From Fodinibacter sp963763015 (GTDB lineage: Bacteria; Actinomycetota; Actinomycetes; Actinomycetales; Dermatophilaceae): DNA of 64,000 nucleotides. Both the position numbers and the translations under genes were made by a program. The notes beneath the pieces are model-generated. The model did no database searches. It worked only from the letters and a program-made list of their open reading frames with translations, and had not been told where the DNA came from. Location of the stretch: positions 372,001 to 436,000 of the forward strand of contig CAVXML010000007.1 of NCBI GenBank assembly GCA_963763015.1, read 5' to 3'. Position 1 is the first letter of the stretch, and every line of letters begins with the position of its first letter. This document shows, in pieces, positions 1 through 8,576 of the stretch.

Positions 1-300
1 GCGCGACGGCTGCGCGCTCAGGGGTTGGTCGTGCACGAGAACCTCGGGTCATCGGCGGACCCCGTGGAGCTCGCCGTCGAGGACCCGACACGCAGCGGCC
101 GCCTCCTGCTCGCCGTCGAGTCCGACGGCCCCTCCTACGCCGCGCTGCGGACCGTCAGGGAACGCGACCGCCTGCGCGCCGAGCAGCTCGAACGGCTGGG
201 GTGGCGTCATCTGCGGGTCTGGTCGACCGACCTCTTCCGCGACCCGGCCCGGGACGTCGCTCGCATCCTGGAGGCGGTCGGCGATCGGGGGGCCCGGTGA
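1..300 (+). CDS. C-terminus of helicase with REase-like domain (partial)
   Basis: The reading frame is open at the left edge, so only the last 99 residues are present. The visible part (LAVESDGPSYAALRTVRERD, then LGWRHLRVWSTDLFRDP) matches the C-terminal restriction-endonuclease-like domain found at the end of large actinobacterial AAA/SF1 helicases of the DUF4011/DUF3320 type, where an acidic residue and the W-S-T-D-x-F segment are hallmarks. Such proteins are thought to act in DNA repair or defence. The next gene starts inside its stop codon (GTGA overlap). Product class is likely; exact function cannot be judged from this fragment. Confidence 0.7.
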   Translation, partial: ARRLRAQGLVVHENLGSSADPVELAVEDPTRSGRLLLAVESDGPSYAALRTVRERDRLRAEQLERLGWRHLRVWSTDLFRDPARDVARILEAVGDRGAR

Positions 301-518
301 CTGAGGCGCAGCCACCGGACGGGACACCGGCCCCGCGTCGGCGGCGCCGACGGGCGGTGCGGCCACCGACGAACCCGACGGCGTGGGACGACCCGGACGT
401 CGTCGACCGTCCAGTCGCCGAGGACGTCGCGGACGCGACCGACCCTTCGGCTGCGGCGGAGGCAGACACTGTGCACGACCACTGGCTTCGTGAGCAGCGG
501 CCGCCGCACTGGGAGTGA
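297..518 (+). CDS. Small hypothetical protein coupled to helicase gene
   Basis: A 73-residue frame starts at a GTG that overlaps the stop of the preceding helicase by 4 nt, which argues for translational coupling. The protein has a basic N-terminal stretch (PRRRRRRAV), an acidic middle rich in D and A, and ends in a WLREQRPPHWE motif with aromatic residues. No known domain is recognised. Short proteins with this basic-acidic-HWE layout often follow the same helicase in related actinobacteria, but I recall this only as a pattern. It may be a partner of the helicase; that is inference. Confidence 0.6.
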   Translation: MTEAQPPDGTPAPRRRRRRAVRPPTNPTAWDDPDVVDRPVAEDVADATDPSAAAEADTVHDHWLREQRPPHWE

Positions 519-613
519 TTCCGCAGGGGCGCCTCGTCCACCGTCGACGTCAGGCCGAGCGGAGCCGCCTCGTCACCGGTGCGCGCTCGTCGAGTCGTGC
601 GCGTGGGAGGTTG

Positions 614-976
614 TCAGCGCCGGGCGCGCAGCTCGTCGCGGATCTCCGTGAGCAGCTCGACGCTGGGGTCCACCGGCTCGGCTCCGGGGCCCCGGTAGAG
701 GCGCTCCTTGGCGGCCTCGTAGGGCTTGACGATGAAGAAGTAGACGACGAAGGCCATGACGACGAAGGCCACCAGGGCGGTCACGAACGGACCGACCGTC
801 GTCAGCCCCCAGGGCTGCCAGTCATCGAAGTTGGCAGCGCCCCCGGCCTTGGCGAGGATCTCGATGACCACTCGGGTGAAGGCGGTCACGACGGCAGCGA
901 AGGCGGCTCCGATGATGAAGGCGACCGCCAGTTCGACGAGGTTGCCGCGCAGGACGAAGTCCTTGAATCCCTTCAC
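614..976 (-). CDS. mscL: Large-conductance mechanosensitive channel MscL
   Basis: A 120-residue protein of the normal family length. It opens with MKGFKDFVLRGNLVELAVAF, the amphipathic N-terminal helix plus first membrane helix of MscL, followed by a second membrane helix near residues 65-90 and a charged C-terminal helix (ELLTEIRDELRARR) that bundles in the pentamer. The channel opens under membrane tension to release solutes in hypo-osmotic shock. Start GTG has an AGGAG site 6-7 nt upstream. A TAGGCT hexamer on the same strand at 1052-1057 could be its -10, giving a leader of about 70 nt. Confidence 0.95.
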   Translation of the reverse strand: MKGFKDFVLRGNLVELAVAFIIGAAFAAVVTAFTRVVIEILAKAGGAANFDDWQPWGLTTVGPFVTALVAFVVMAFVVYFFIVKPYEAAKERLYRGPGAEPVDPSVELLTEIRDELRARR

Positions 977-1051
977 AGGGGTCTCCTAGTCACGATGTGC
1001 TCGAGTGCTTGCGACCGGGCGGTCACACGAGGCCGGCCGACCTCCGGTGCA

Positions 1052-1057
1052 AGCCTA
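1052..1057 (-). promoter_or_regulatory. Candidate -10 for mscL
   Basis: TAGGCT on the minus strand about 75 nt before the mscL start. No clear -35 is visible. The rest of the 977-1149 gap shows nothing else I can support. Confidence 0.3.
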
Positions 1058-1149
1058 GGGGCGGTCCCTCGGCGTCGCCCTGCCGGCCGCTCCCCGAGCG
1101 GGACCGAATGACGTGGACGGCCGCGCGCAGCACTGCCCCGCACGGGCGG

Positions 1150-1815
1150 TCAGGGCGGGACGGCCACGAGCGTGACGACGACCGGTCCCTCCAGCGACCC
1201 GTGACCGGTCAGGACGACGTCGGCCTCACCGACGTCCAGGGCCAGCACCACGCCGCGGGCGGACGGCATCGCGGTGGACACGACGCGATCGGCGGGGGCG
1301 GGGGCGTCGGTGGCCAGCACCTCGGCCCGCCGGGCGAGGACGGGCCCCCCACCGACGGGGTAGACCCGCGCGTTCGTCCCCGGGGCCAGCAGGTCGACCG
1401 ACGCCGGGTCCGCCGCGACGACGTGCAGCGCCACCCGACCGGGCCCGAGCCCGTCGACATCGCCCCGGGGAACGAGGCGCCGAGAGGTGAGCGTCTCGCC
1501 GACCGCGAGCCCGGACCCCACCCGGCGCCCCGTCGCCGCGGCGAGGCCGGTCAGCGCGCCGGGCTGCACGCCGTCGACGGGCACGTCGACCAGTCGGAGG
1601 TGAGCCGCCTGCAGGACGGTGCCGGACGGGATGTCGCTCGCGGCTACCACGACGCGAACCACCGGGTCAGGCGGCGGGCGCAGCTCGACGCCGACCGCGG
1701 CCACGGAGGCGGCCGCCAGCCCCGCGGCGAGCACTCGGCGCAGCACCGTGCGGCGCCACCTCGCACGGCGGCTCGGGCCGGTGAGCGCCGGCAGCGGACG
1801 GAAGGACCGGGCCAT
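1150..1815 (-). CDS. SAF-domain (CpaB/FlgA-like) membrane-anchored protein
   Basis: 221 residues with one N-terminal membrane helix after a basic segment (RRARWRRTVLRRVLAAGLAA), then an SAF domain (VVVAASDIPSGTVLQAAHLR, AVGETLTSRRLV) as found in CpaB/RcpC of Flp pili, and a C-terminal RcpC-like region. No pilus genes are nearby; the neighbours are mscL and an FmdB protein, so it may act in something other than pilus assembly. I choose the ATG start because TACCGT lies exactly 7 nt upstream, the leaderless pattern common in this window. A GTG seven codons earlier is the alternative. Confidence 0.7.
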   Translation of the reverse strand: MARSFRPLPALTGPSRRARWRRTVLRRVLAAGLAAASVAAVGVELRPPPDPVVRVVVAASDIPSGTVLQAAHLRLVDVPVDGVQPGALTGLAAATGRRVGSGLAVGETLTSRRLVPRGDVDGLGPGRVALHVVAADPASVDLLAPGTNARVYPVGGGPVLARRAEVLATDAPAPADRVVSTAMPSARGVVLALDVGEADVVLTGHGSLEGPVVVTLVAVPP

Positions 1816-1822
1816 GTCGGCG

Positions 1823-1828
1823 ACGGTA
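1823..1828 (-). promoter_or_regulatory. -10 element, leaderless SAF gene
   Basis: TACCGT (minus strand) separated by 7 nt from the ATG of the SAF-domain gene. Confidence 0.5.
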
Positions 1829-1854
1829 GGCGTCACCGGTCCGGCGCCGCCCAG

Positions 1855-2217
1855 TCAGCCCGAGGACGTGGACGAAGGAGCCGGGGTGGAGGAGGGTGTG
1901 GAGGACCCGCTCGAGGACGAACCCTCCGACGACGTCGATGCCGGGGCTGAGGCGTCGCCCGACCCTGTGGACCCGGCCGAGTCCGAGGAACCGGATGCCG
2001 ATGTCCCGGACCCCGGCCCGGGTGAGCCGCCACTCCCTGAGGAGCGGGAGTCCGTGCGGTAGAAGCCACCGCCCTTGAAGACGATGCCGACCGCGTTGAA
2101 GACCTTGCGCAGGCGGCCCTCGCACTCGGGGCAGACGGTGAGGGTGTCGTCGTCGAACGACTGGACGACCTCGAAGCGGTGGTCGCACTCGGTGCACGCG
2201 TAGGCGTACGTCGGCAC
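1855..2217 (-). CDS. FmdB-family zinc-ribbon protein
   Basis: 120 residues. The first 55 or so are a classic FmdB/CxxC_CxxC_SSSS regulatory domain: PTYAYACTECDHRF with the first CxxC, VCPEC with the second, then LRKVFNAVGIVFKGGGFYRTD. The rest is a low-complexity Ser/Gly/Ala/Pro tail, which is typical for actinobacterial members. The family is often called a putative regulator of formamidase/amidase genes, but the function is not settled. The GTG start is preceded by AGGAGGA with good spacing. It sits directly upstream of the SAF gene on the same strand. Confidence 0.85.
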   Translation of the reverse strand: MPTYAYACTECDHRFEVVQSFDDDTLTVCPECEGRLRKVFNAVGIVFKGGGFYRTDSRSSGSGGSPGPGSGTSASGSSDSAGSTGSGDASAPASTSSEGSSSSGSSTPSSTPAPSSTSSG

Positions 2218-2347
2218 GGCATTCCTCCTGCTGGCGCTGGCGCCGCCCGGGCGGGCCCGGGCGCGAGGCACCATGGGCGGCGACGATCGCCTCAAGGATA
2301 GGCGAGGGCCGAGGTGGCGCGTTCCACGGCCGCCACCGGGCAGGGAC

Positions 2348-3889
2348 TCAGTCCTGGACCCACTCGGCGAGGCGGCCACCTCGGCTCACCGCACGCAGCC
2401 GCCGCTCCACCGCATTCCGAAGCGCGCTCGGCGCGACGACGAGAAGCTGGTCACCATGACGCAGCACGTCCGTCTCGCGCGGCACGAAGGACCCGCCCTC
2501 GCGCACGACGAGGGCCACGTTGGCGCCGGCCGGTAACCGCAGCTCGAACACCCGCACACCGGAGATCCGTGACCTCGGACCGACGTCGATCTCCAGCAGC
2601 TCGGCGCCGAGGTCGGTCAGCGGGGTCGTCTCCACGGCGAGGTCCACCCGGTGGTGGGCGGTGTCCACGCCCAACCGCCGGGCGACCCAGGGCAGCGTCG
2701 GTGCCTGCACGACGGTGAACACGAGGACGAGGACGAACACGAGGTCGAAGATCCACTCGACGCCGGCCGCACCCACCGTGGCCGGAACCGTGGCCAGCAC
2801 GACCGGGACGGCACCGCGCAGACCGGCCCAGGACAGGAACGCCTGGGTGCGCCACGGCATCCGGAACGGGGTGCACGACACCAGCACCGACAGCGGCCGG
2901 CCGAGGAGCAGCAGCGCCGTCCCGACGACGAGGGCGGGCACGAGCACGTCGAGGAAGCCGCTCGGCGAGGCGAGCAGCCCGAGCAGCACGAACAGGCCGA
3001 TCTGCGCGAGCCACCCGATGGCGCTGGCGAACCCCACGACCGCCGGGCGGTGGGGCAGGCCGAGGTTGCCGAGCACGAGGGCGGCGAGGTAGCACGCGAT
3101 GAATCCCGAGGCGTGCACGACGTCGGCCGCCGCGTACGCCAGGACCGCCACGGCCATCACCCCGATGGCGAACAGGGCCGACGAGGTGGTGGCCACGACC
3201 CCCAGGGCCTTCGCTCCCAGCCACCCCACCACGAGGCCGATGACGGCTCCTCCCACGAGCTCGGCGGAAGCGACGACGAGGACGTGCCACCACGGATCGG
3301 GTGTGGCCCCCGGCACGAGCCCGGCCGCGATGGCGGTCACGAGGAGCACGACGGGGGCGTCGTTGAAGCCGGACTCGGCCTCGAGCAGCCCGGAGATCCG
3401 GCGGGGGAGCGGCACGGTGCGCAGGACGGAGAAGACGGCTGCGGCATCCGTCGACGCGAGCACGGCGGCGACGAGCAGTGCGACCTGCCACGACCACCCC
3501 AGCAGCACGTGGGCGGCGACCCCCACGACCAGCACGGACACCGCGACCCCCACCGTCGCGAGCACCGCGGCCGGCGCGACCGACCTGCGGATGCCGGCCC
3601 ACCGGGTGGTGAGCCCGCCCTCGACGAGGATGAGGACGAGGGCGGCGTACCCGAGCACCTGGGTCAGCTGCTGGGAGTCGTAGCGGATGCCGGCACCCGA
3701 CTCCCCGAGCGCGAGCCCGATTCCCAGGTAGATGAGCAGCGACGGGAATCCGGACCGCAGCGAGAGCCGCACCGCCGCCACCGAGACGACGAGGACAAGG
3801 CTCCCCACCAGGAGGGCCATGGTGAGGTCGTCGAGCGAGAATCCGCTGGCCGGGCCGTCGGCGAGGGGCAGCGTCCACGTCTGTCGCAC
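2348..3889 (-). CDS. Potassium/proton antiporter, CPA family with TrkA-C domain
   Basis: 513 residues. About 12 membrane helices (residues 20-400) form a Na+/H+-exchanger domain with the motifs STDAAAVFSVL and ESGFNDAPVVL that are diagnostic of NhaP2/CvrA-type K+(Na+)/H+ antiporters. The last 110 residues form a cytosolic TrkA-C (RCK-C) domain ending in LRHGDQLLVVAPSALRNAV. It exports K+ in exchange for protons and is probably gated by a ligand at the RCK domain. GTG start has GAGGACG upstream. It is divergent from the acylase gene with 45 nt between starts, so the two promoters must overlap. Confidence 0.88.
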   Translation of the reverse strand: MRQTWTLPLADGPASGFSLDDLTMALLVGSLVLVVSVAAVRLSLRSGFPSLLIYLGIGLALGESGAGIRYDSQQLTQVLGYAALVLILVEGGLTTRWAGIRRSVAPAAVLATVGVAVSVLVVGVAAHVLLGWSWQVALLVAAVLASTDAAAVFSVLRTVPLPRRISGLLEAESGFNDAPVVLLVTAIAAGLVPGATPDPWWHVLVVASAELVGGAVIGLVVGWLGAKALGVVATTSSALFAIGVMAVAVLAYAAADVVHASGFIACYLAALVLGNLGLPHRPAVVGFASAIGWLAQIGLFVLLGLLASPSGFLDVLVPALVVGTALLLLGRPLSVLVSCTPFRMPWRTQAFLSWAGLRGAVPVVLATVPATVGAAGVEWIFDLVFVLVLVFTVVQAPTLPWVARRLGVDTAHHRVDLAVETTPLTDLGAELLEIDVGPRSRISGVRVFELRLPAGANVALVVREGGSFVPRETDVLRHGDQLLVVAPSALRNAVERRLRAVSRGGRLAEWVQD

Positions 3890-3922
3890 GGCCCGTCCTC
3901 GTGTCGTCGTTCTCCGGTGACC

Positions 3923-3928
3923 TAGTCT
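3923..3928 (+). promoter_or_regulatory. -10 element, leaderless acylase gene
   Basis: TAGTCT followed by 6 nt and the GTG start of the acylase gene. Confidence 0.5.
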
Positions 3929-3934
3929 CGCAGG

Positions 3935-6611
3935 GTGAGTCGTGCCGTCGTCGTCCGCCGTGTGCTCCTTGGCCTGGTGGCCGTTGTCGTGGTGGCGGTG
4001 ATCGTCACCACCGCGGTGGTCGTGTCCACCGTGCGGGGCTCCCTGCCGCGCACCTCCGGGGAGGTCACCATCCCCGGCCTGGGCAGCGCGGTCACGGTGA
4101 TGCGCGACGAGAGCGGTGTGCCGCACATCTTCGGTGACAGCATCACCGACCTCGCCCGGGCGCAGGGTTACGTCCACGCCCAGGAGCGGTTCTTCCAGAT
4201 GGACCTGCGGCGGCACATCACCGCGGGGCGGCTCGCGGAGCTGGTGGGTCCGGAGGGGCTGGATGCCGACAAGGTGGTCCGCACGATGGGCTGGCGGCGG
4301 GTGGCCGAGGAGGAGCTGCCGACCCTCAAGCCCCAGACCCGCCAGGTGCTGCAGGCGTACGCCGACGGCGTCAACACCTATCTGAGCGGCCGCGGGCCGG
4401 GCGACATCGCGGTGGAGTACACGATTCTCGGGCTCACCCTGCCGACGGCGGAGGTCGAGGAGTGGACCTCGCTCGACAGCCTCACCTGGTACAAGGCCAT
4501 GGCCTGGGACCTGCGTGGCAACTACGCCGACGAGCTGGCGAGGGCTCGACTCACCGGCAGGTTGACCCCCGCCCAGATCAACCAGATCTACCCGCAGTAC
4601 GACTACGACGCCAGGCCCCCGATCCTCTCCCCGGAGGAGTGGTCGGCCACCACGGACGGGCGGCCCGCACAGTCCGCGGTCCCGTCGGCGCTCACGTCGG
4701 ACGCGGCCGAGGGCGTGGGTTCGACGGCCGCCGTGGCCGAGACGGAGGGCCGGCTGGCCTCGACGGCGGCATCGCGCGCCTACGCGGTGGTCGACGAGGC
4801 GATGCGGGCCGTGCCGGCCGTTCTCGGCCGGGGCGAGGGCCTGGGCTCGAACTCGTGGGTCGTCTCCGCGAGAGCGGTCGTCGACGGGAAGCCCGCTGCT
4901 CGCCAACGACCCGCACCTCGCGGCCTCCCAGCCCGGGCTGTGGATGCAGAACAGCCTGCACTGCCGCACGGTCTCGGCGGAGTGCCCGCTGCGGGTCAGC
5001 GGCTTCTCGTTCGCCGGTGTCCCCGGAGTCGTCATCGGGCACAACGCGGACATCGCCTGGGGCTTCTCCAACCTCGGGCCCGACGTCACCGACTTCTACC
5101 TCGAGCGGGTCATCGGTGACACCTACCTGCGCGACGGTGACTGGGCCGACATCACCAGCCGGGAGGAGGTCATCCGCATCGCCGGAGGCGCCGACCAGCG
5201 GATCACCGTGCGCAGCACCGTGCACGGACCCGTGCTCTCCGACGTGGTCGAGGGAGTCAGCGACGCGGGCAGCCGCGCGCCGACCGACCAGCAGGGCGAC
5301 GAGACGGAGTCGTACGCCGTGTCGCTGGCCTGGACCGGTCTGGTTCCGAGCCGCACCGCCGACGCCATCCTGGACCTCAACCTCGCGGGGAACTTCGAGG
5401 AGTTCCGTGAGGCTGCCCGCTCGTTCGCGGTCCCCGCGCAGAACCTGGTCTACGCCGACCGGGAGGGTCACATCGGCTACCAGACACCCGGCCAGGTGCC
5501 GGTGCGCCGGCCCGCGCTGCCGAGGACGCCTCCGGGCAGCTGGCCGGCGCCCGGATGGGACTCGGCGTACGACTGGCAGGGCTACGTCGAGTACACCGAC
5601 CTGCCGTGGGCCCTCGACCCGGACGACGGCGTCGTCGTCACCGCGAACCAGCCGGTCACCCGGAGCGCGTCACCGTTCCTCACCGGTGACTGGGACCGGG
5701 GGTGGCGGTCCGCCCGGATCAGCGAGCGGCTCGCGCAGCTCGACACGGTGAGCCCCGCCGACATGGCGGCCATCCAGACGGACACCTACGACCCGTTCGC
5801 GGCGGTCCTCGTGCCCGCGCTGCTCGCCGTGCCCCTTGGGACCACGGAGAGCGACCCGGAGGCAGCCGAGCTCCTTGAGTTCACCCGCGGTGCGCGGGAC
5901 CTGTTGCGCGAGTGGGACTTCACCACACCGACCGGCGACAAGGAGGCCGGCGCCGCCGCCGCCTACTACAACGCGGTGTGGCGCAACCTCACCGAGCTGC
6001 TCTTCGACGACGAGCTGCCCGTCGGTCTCAAGGCGGACGGCGGCGGCCGGTACCGCCAGGCGGTCGAACAGCTGCTCGCCGACCCCCGCAGCGCCTGGTG
6101 GGACAACAAGCTGACGCCCAACATCACCGAGGGCAAGGACGAGGTCCTCCGGCAGGCCCTGGTCGGCGCGCGGCTGGAGCTCACCCGCGAGCTGGGCAAG
6201 GACCCCGCACAGTGGCAGTGGGGCAAGCTGCACCGCCTCACGCTCGAGCACCCGGTGCTCGGCGGCGAGGAGGTGCCCGGTCCGGTCCGGTGGCTCGTCA
6301 ACGAAGGGCCGTTCGACATGCCCGGCGGGTCCGCGATCGTCAACGCCAACAGCTGGAACGCCAGCGAGGGCTACGAGGTCACGGCCGCGCCCGCCATGCG
6401 GATGGTCGTGGACCTCGCGGACCTCGACGCCTCGACGTGGGTCAACCAGACAGGGGTGAGTGGTCACCCGATGGCCGAGCACTACGGCGACCAGCTCGAC
6501 GACTGGGTCGCCGGGCGGCAGCGGCCCTGGCCGTTCAGTGAGGCCGCGGTGCGCGAGACCGATCCGCAGATCCTGACCCTTCGCCCGGAGGAGGGCGCCG
6601 CCACGCGGTGA
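3935..6611 (+). pseudogene. Penicillin-acylase family hydrolase, one frameshift
   Basis: Two overlapping frames together encode one Ntn-hydrolase of the penicillin amidase (S45) family, about 891 residues if repaired. The first frame (from GTG 3935) has an N-terminal membrane anchor, the alpha-chain region DESGVPHIFGDSITDLARAQ and the autoprocessing site GSNSWVVS, where the second Ser is the expected catalytic nucleophile. The frame then breaks: one extra base in CCCG at 4892-4895. After it the second frame reads LLANDPHLAASQPGLW, FSFAGVPGVVIGHNADIAWG and continues to the stop. The 3' end overlaps the convergent cyclo-ligase gene by 77 nt. Either a real loss of function or a sequencing indel. 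Confidence 0.85.
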
Positions 6612-7170
6612 GGCCGAGGTCCACGAGCCCGTCGGCCGTGAGCACCGCATCGACGGCCTGGTCGTGCGCCTCACGGGGCAGGGCCGCGGAGGAGTCGAGC
6701 ACCTCCTCGGGGTGCAGGAGGACCACCACGGGTGTGCCCGGGGCCCGGCGTGGCAGCGCCTTGTCGTAGCACCCACCGCCTTGACCCATGCGCGTGCCGC
6801 GCCGGTCGACGGCGAGCCCCGGGGCGAGCACGAGGTCGGCCAGGGCGATGGCGCCGAGCCCGAGCGGCGCCGCCGTGGGGTCGGCGAGGTCGTGCCAGTC
6901 GAGGGCCAGGTCCGGAAGGGTGATGGGCAGGAGGACCCGGATGCCGCGCTGCGCCAGCTGCGCGTTGACCGCCGCCGTCGGCGGCTCGCCGGGCACCGCG
7001 TGGTAGGACGTGACGACCGCCCCGGCCGACAGCCCGAGGGCGTCGACCAGAGCGGCGAGGTGCCGTGCGAGGGCCCGGTCGTCGGCCTCGAGGTCCCGCG
7101 TCGCGGCGACGGCCCGTCGCTCGGCGCGAAGGGCCCTGCGCAGGGCGGACTTCTCCGGAGATGGGGGCAT
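6535..7170 (-). CDS. 5-formyltetrahydrofolate cyclo-ligase
   Basis: 211 residues. Converts 5-formyl-THF to 5,10-methenyl-THF with ATP. Recognised by the N-terminal basic helix (KSALRRALRAERRAV), the region TSYHAVPGEPPT, and the signature GTRMGQGGGCYDKAL that binds ATP and folate; a Cys replaces the first Tyr of the usual GGGYYD. The C-terminal 25 residues are antisense to the end of the acylase gene. ATG start has TACGAT 6 nt upstream, and this -10 shares two bases with the -10 of the divergent uridylyltransferase gene. Confidence 0.9.
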   Translation of the reverse strand: MPPSPEKSALRRALRAERRAVAATRDLEADDRALARHLAALVDALGLSAGAVVTSYHAVPGEPPTAAVNAQLAQRGIRVLLPITLPDLALDWHDLADPTAAPLGLGAIALADLVLAPGLAVDRRGTRMGQGGGCYDKALPRRAPGTPVVVLLHPEEVLDSSAALPREAHDQAVDAVLTADGLVDLGLTAWRRPPPGEGSGSADRSRAPRPH

Positions 7171-7176
7171 GGCCGC

Positions 7177-7186
7177 ATCGTAGGGT
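7177..7186. promoter_or_regulatory. Overlapping divergent -10 elements
   Basis: TACGAT on the minus strand (7177-7182, 6 nt before the cyclo-ligase ATG) and TAGGGT on the plus strand (7181-7186, 7 nt before the uridylyltransferase ATG) share the TA at 7181-7182. The two start codons are only 23 nt apart, so each -35 must lie in the coding region of the opposite gene. Confidence 0.5.
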
Positions 7187-7193
7187 GGTCGCC

Positions 7194-8576
7194 ATGACCG
7201 ACGATGGACTGCGGGCAGCAACGACGAAGATGCGTGCGGCGGGGGTCCCAGAGCTGGCGATCTCCGTGTTCAGCCGCTTCTTCGGGCAGCTGCAGTCCGA
7301 CGTCACGGGCACCATCCCCGAGGACACCATCACGCCGCTGCGCGACGTGCAGCACATCGAGGACGTCCGCCCCGGCGAGGCGGCCATCCGAGCGGCCCTC
7401 GCCCACACCGTGGTGATCAAGCTCAACGGCGGCCTGGGTACGAGCATGGGGATCAGCGGGGCCAAGTCGGCGCTTCCGGTGCGCGACGGGCTCACGTTCC
7501 TCGACATCATCGCCCGGCAGGTGCTCGCCCTGCGCCGGCGGCACGACGTCGCCACGCCGCTCCTGCTGATGAACTCGTTCCGCACGCGCGAGGAGTCCTT
7601 GGCCATCCTGGCCCGTCACCCCGACCTCGCCGTCGACGGCCTGCCGCTGGACTTCCTGCAGAACCGGGAGCCGAAGCTGCGGGCCGACGACCTGGTCCCG
7701 GTCGAGTGGCCGGAGGACCCCGAGCTCGAGTGGTGCCCGCCCGGCCACGGCGACCTCTACGTCGCGCTGCGCACGACGGGGCTCCTCGACGCCCTGCGGG
7801 CACGCGGCATCCGGTACGCCTTCCTCTCCAACGCCGACAACCTGGGCGCCACGTGCGAGGGGGCGGTACCGGCGTGGATGGCCGAGGAGGCCATCCCCTA
7901 CGTGGCCGAGGTGTCGACGCGCACCCGCAACGACCGCAAGGGCGGCCACCTGGGGGTGCGCAAGTCCGACGGGCGGCTCGTGCTGCGGGACAGTGCCATG
8001 GTCGCCGAGGGGGAGGAGGACTTCTTCTCCGACACCGAGCGGCATCCGTGGTTCCACACCAACAACCTCTGGGTCGACCTCGACGTCCTCTCGGCCCGTC
8101 TCGACGAACGGGGCGGCGACCTCGGCCTGCCGATCATCGTGAACCGCAAGACCGTCGACCCGACCCGGCCGGACTCGACGCCGGTCATCCAGGTGGAGTC
8201 CGCGATGGGCGGTGCGGTCGAGGTGTTCGACGGCTCGCGAGCCGTCGCGGTCGACCGCAGCAGGTTCCGCCCGGTCAAGACCACGAACGAGCTCCTCCTC
8301 ATCCGCTCGGACATCTACCGGCTGAACGACGACTTCGTCGTCGAGTCGACGATCGACCACGACGAGCCCTTCGTCGACCTCGGCCCGGCCTACAAGCTCG
8401 TGGACGAGTTCGAGGAGCGCTTCCCGAAAGGGGTGCCGTCGATCCGCGGCTGCTCGAGCCTGCGAGTCGAGGCCGACGCGACCTTCGGGTCGGGCGTCGT
8501 GTGCACCGGTGACGTGCGCGTGACCGGTGGCGTGCGCACCATCCCCGACGGTGCCCACCTCGAGGGCGACGTGTGA
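7194..8576 (+). CDS. UTP-glucose-1-phosphate uridylyltransferase (UDPGP type)
   Basis: 460 residues. It is of the eukaryote-like UDPGP family and not the short bacterial GalU: KLNGGLGTSMGISGAKSAL carries the nucleotide-binding loop, followed by LLLMNSFRTREE, CPPGHGDLYVAL and FLSNADNLGATCE with metal-binding Asp. A left-handed beta-helix-like C-terminus (CSSLRVEADATFGSGVVCTG) completes it. It makes UDP-glucose for cell-wall polymers and glycolipids. Its stop overlaps the moeA start (TGATG). The order UDPGP/galU - moeA - rimJ - sepX/glpR is a conserved actinobacterial arrangement. Confidence 0.93.
   Translation: MTDDGLRAATTKMRAAGVPELAISVFSRFFGQLQSDVTGTIPEDTITPLRDVQHIEDVRPGEAAIRAALAHTVVIKLNGGLGTSMGISGAKSALPVRDGLTFLDIIARQVLALRRRHDVATPLLLMNSFRTREESLAILARHPDLAVDGLPLDFLQNREPKLRADDLVPVEWPEDPELEWCPPGHGDLYVALRTTGLLDALRARGIRYAFLSNADNLGATCEGAVPAWMAEEAIPYVAEVSTRTRNDRKGGHLGVRKSDGRLVLRDSAMVAEGEEDFFSDTERHPWFHTNNLWVDLDVLSARLDERGGDLGLPIIVNRKTVDPTRPDSTPVIQVESAMGGAVEVFDGSRAVAVDRSRFRPVKTTNELLLIRSDIYRLNDDFVVESTIDHDEPFVDLGPAYKLVDEFEERFPKGVPSIRGCSSLRVEADATFGSGVVCTGDVRVTGGVRTIPDGAHLEGDV

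Noticed and set aside
1150..1815. SAF gene as evidence of a Flp/Tad pilus locus
   Set aside because: No ATPase, prepilin or TadBC-like gene is in the window; neighbours are mscL and FmdB.
3890..5089. Upstream extension of the antiporter frame to 5089
   Set aside because: The extra 400 residues are antisense to the acylase gene and have no membrane or domain features.
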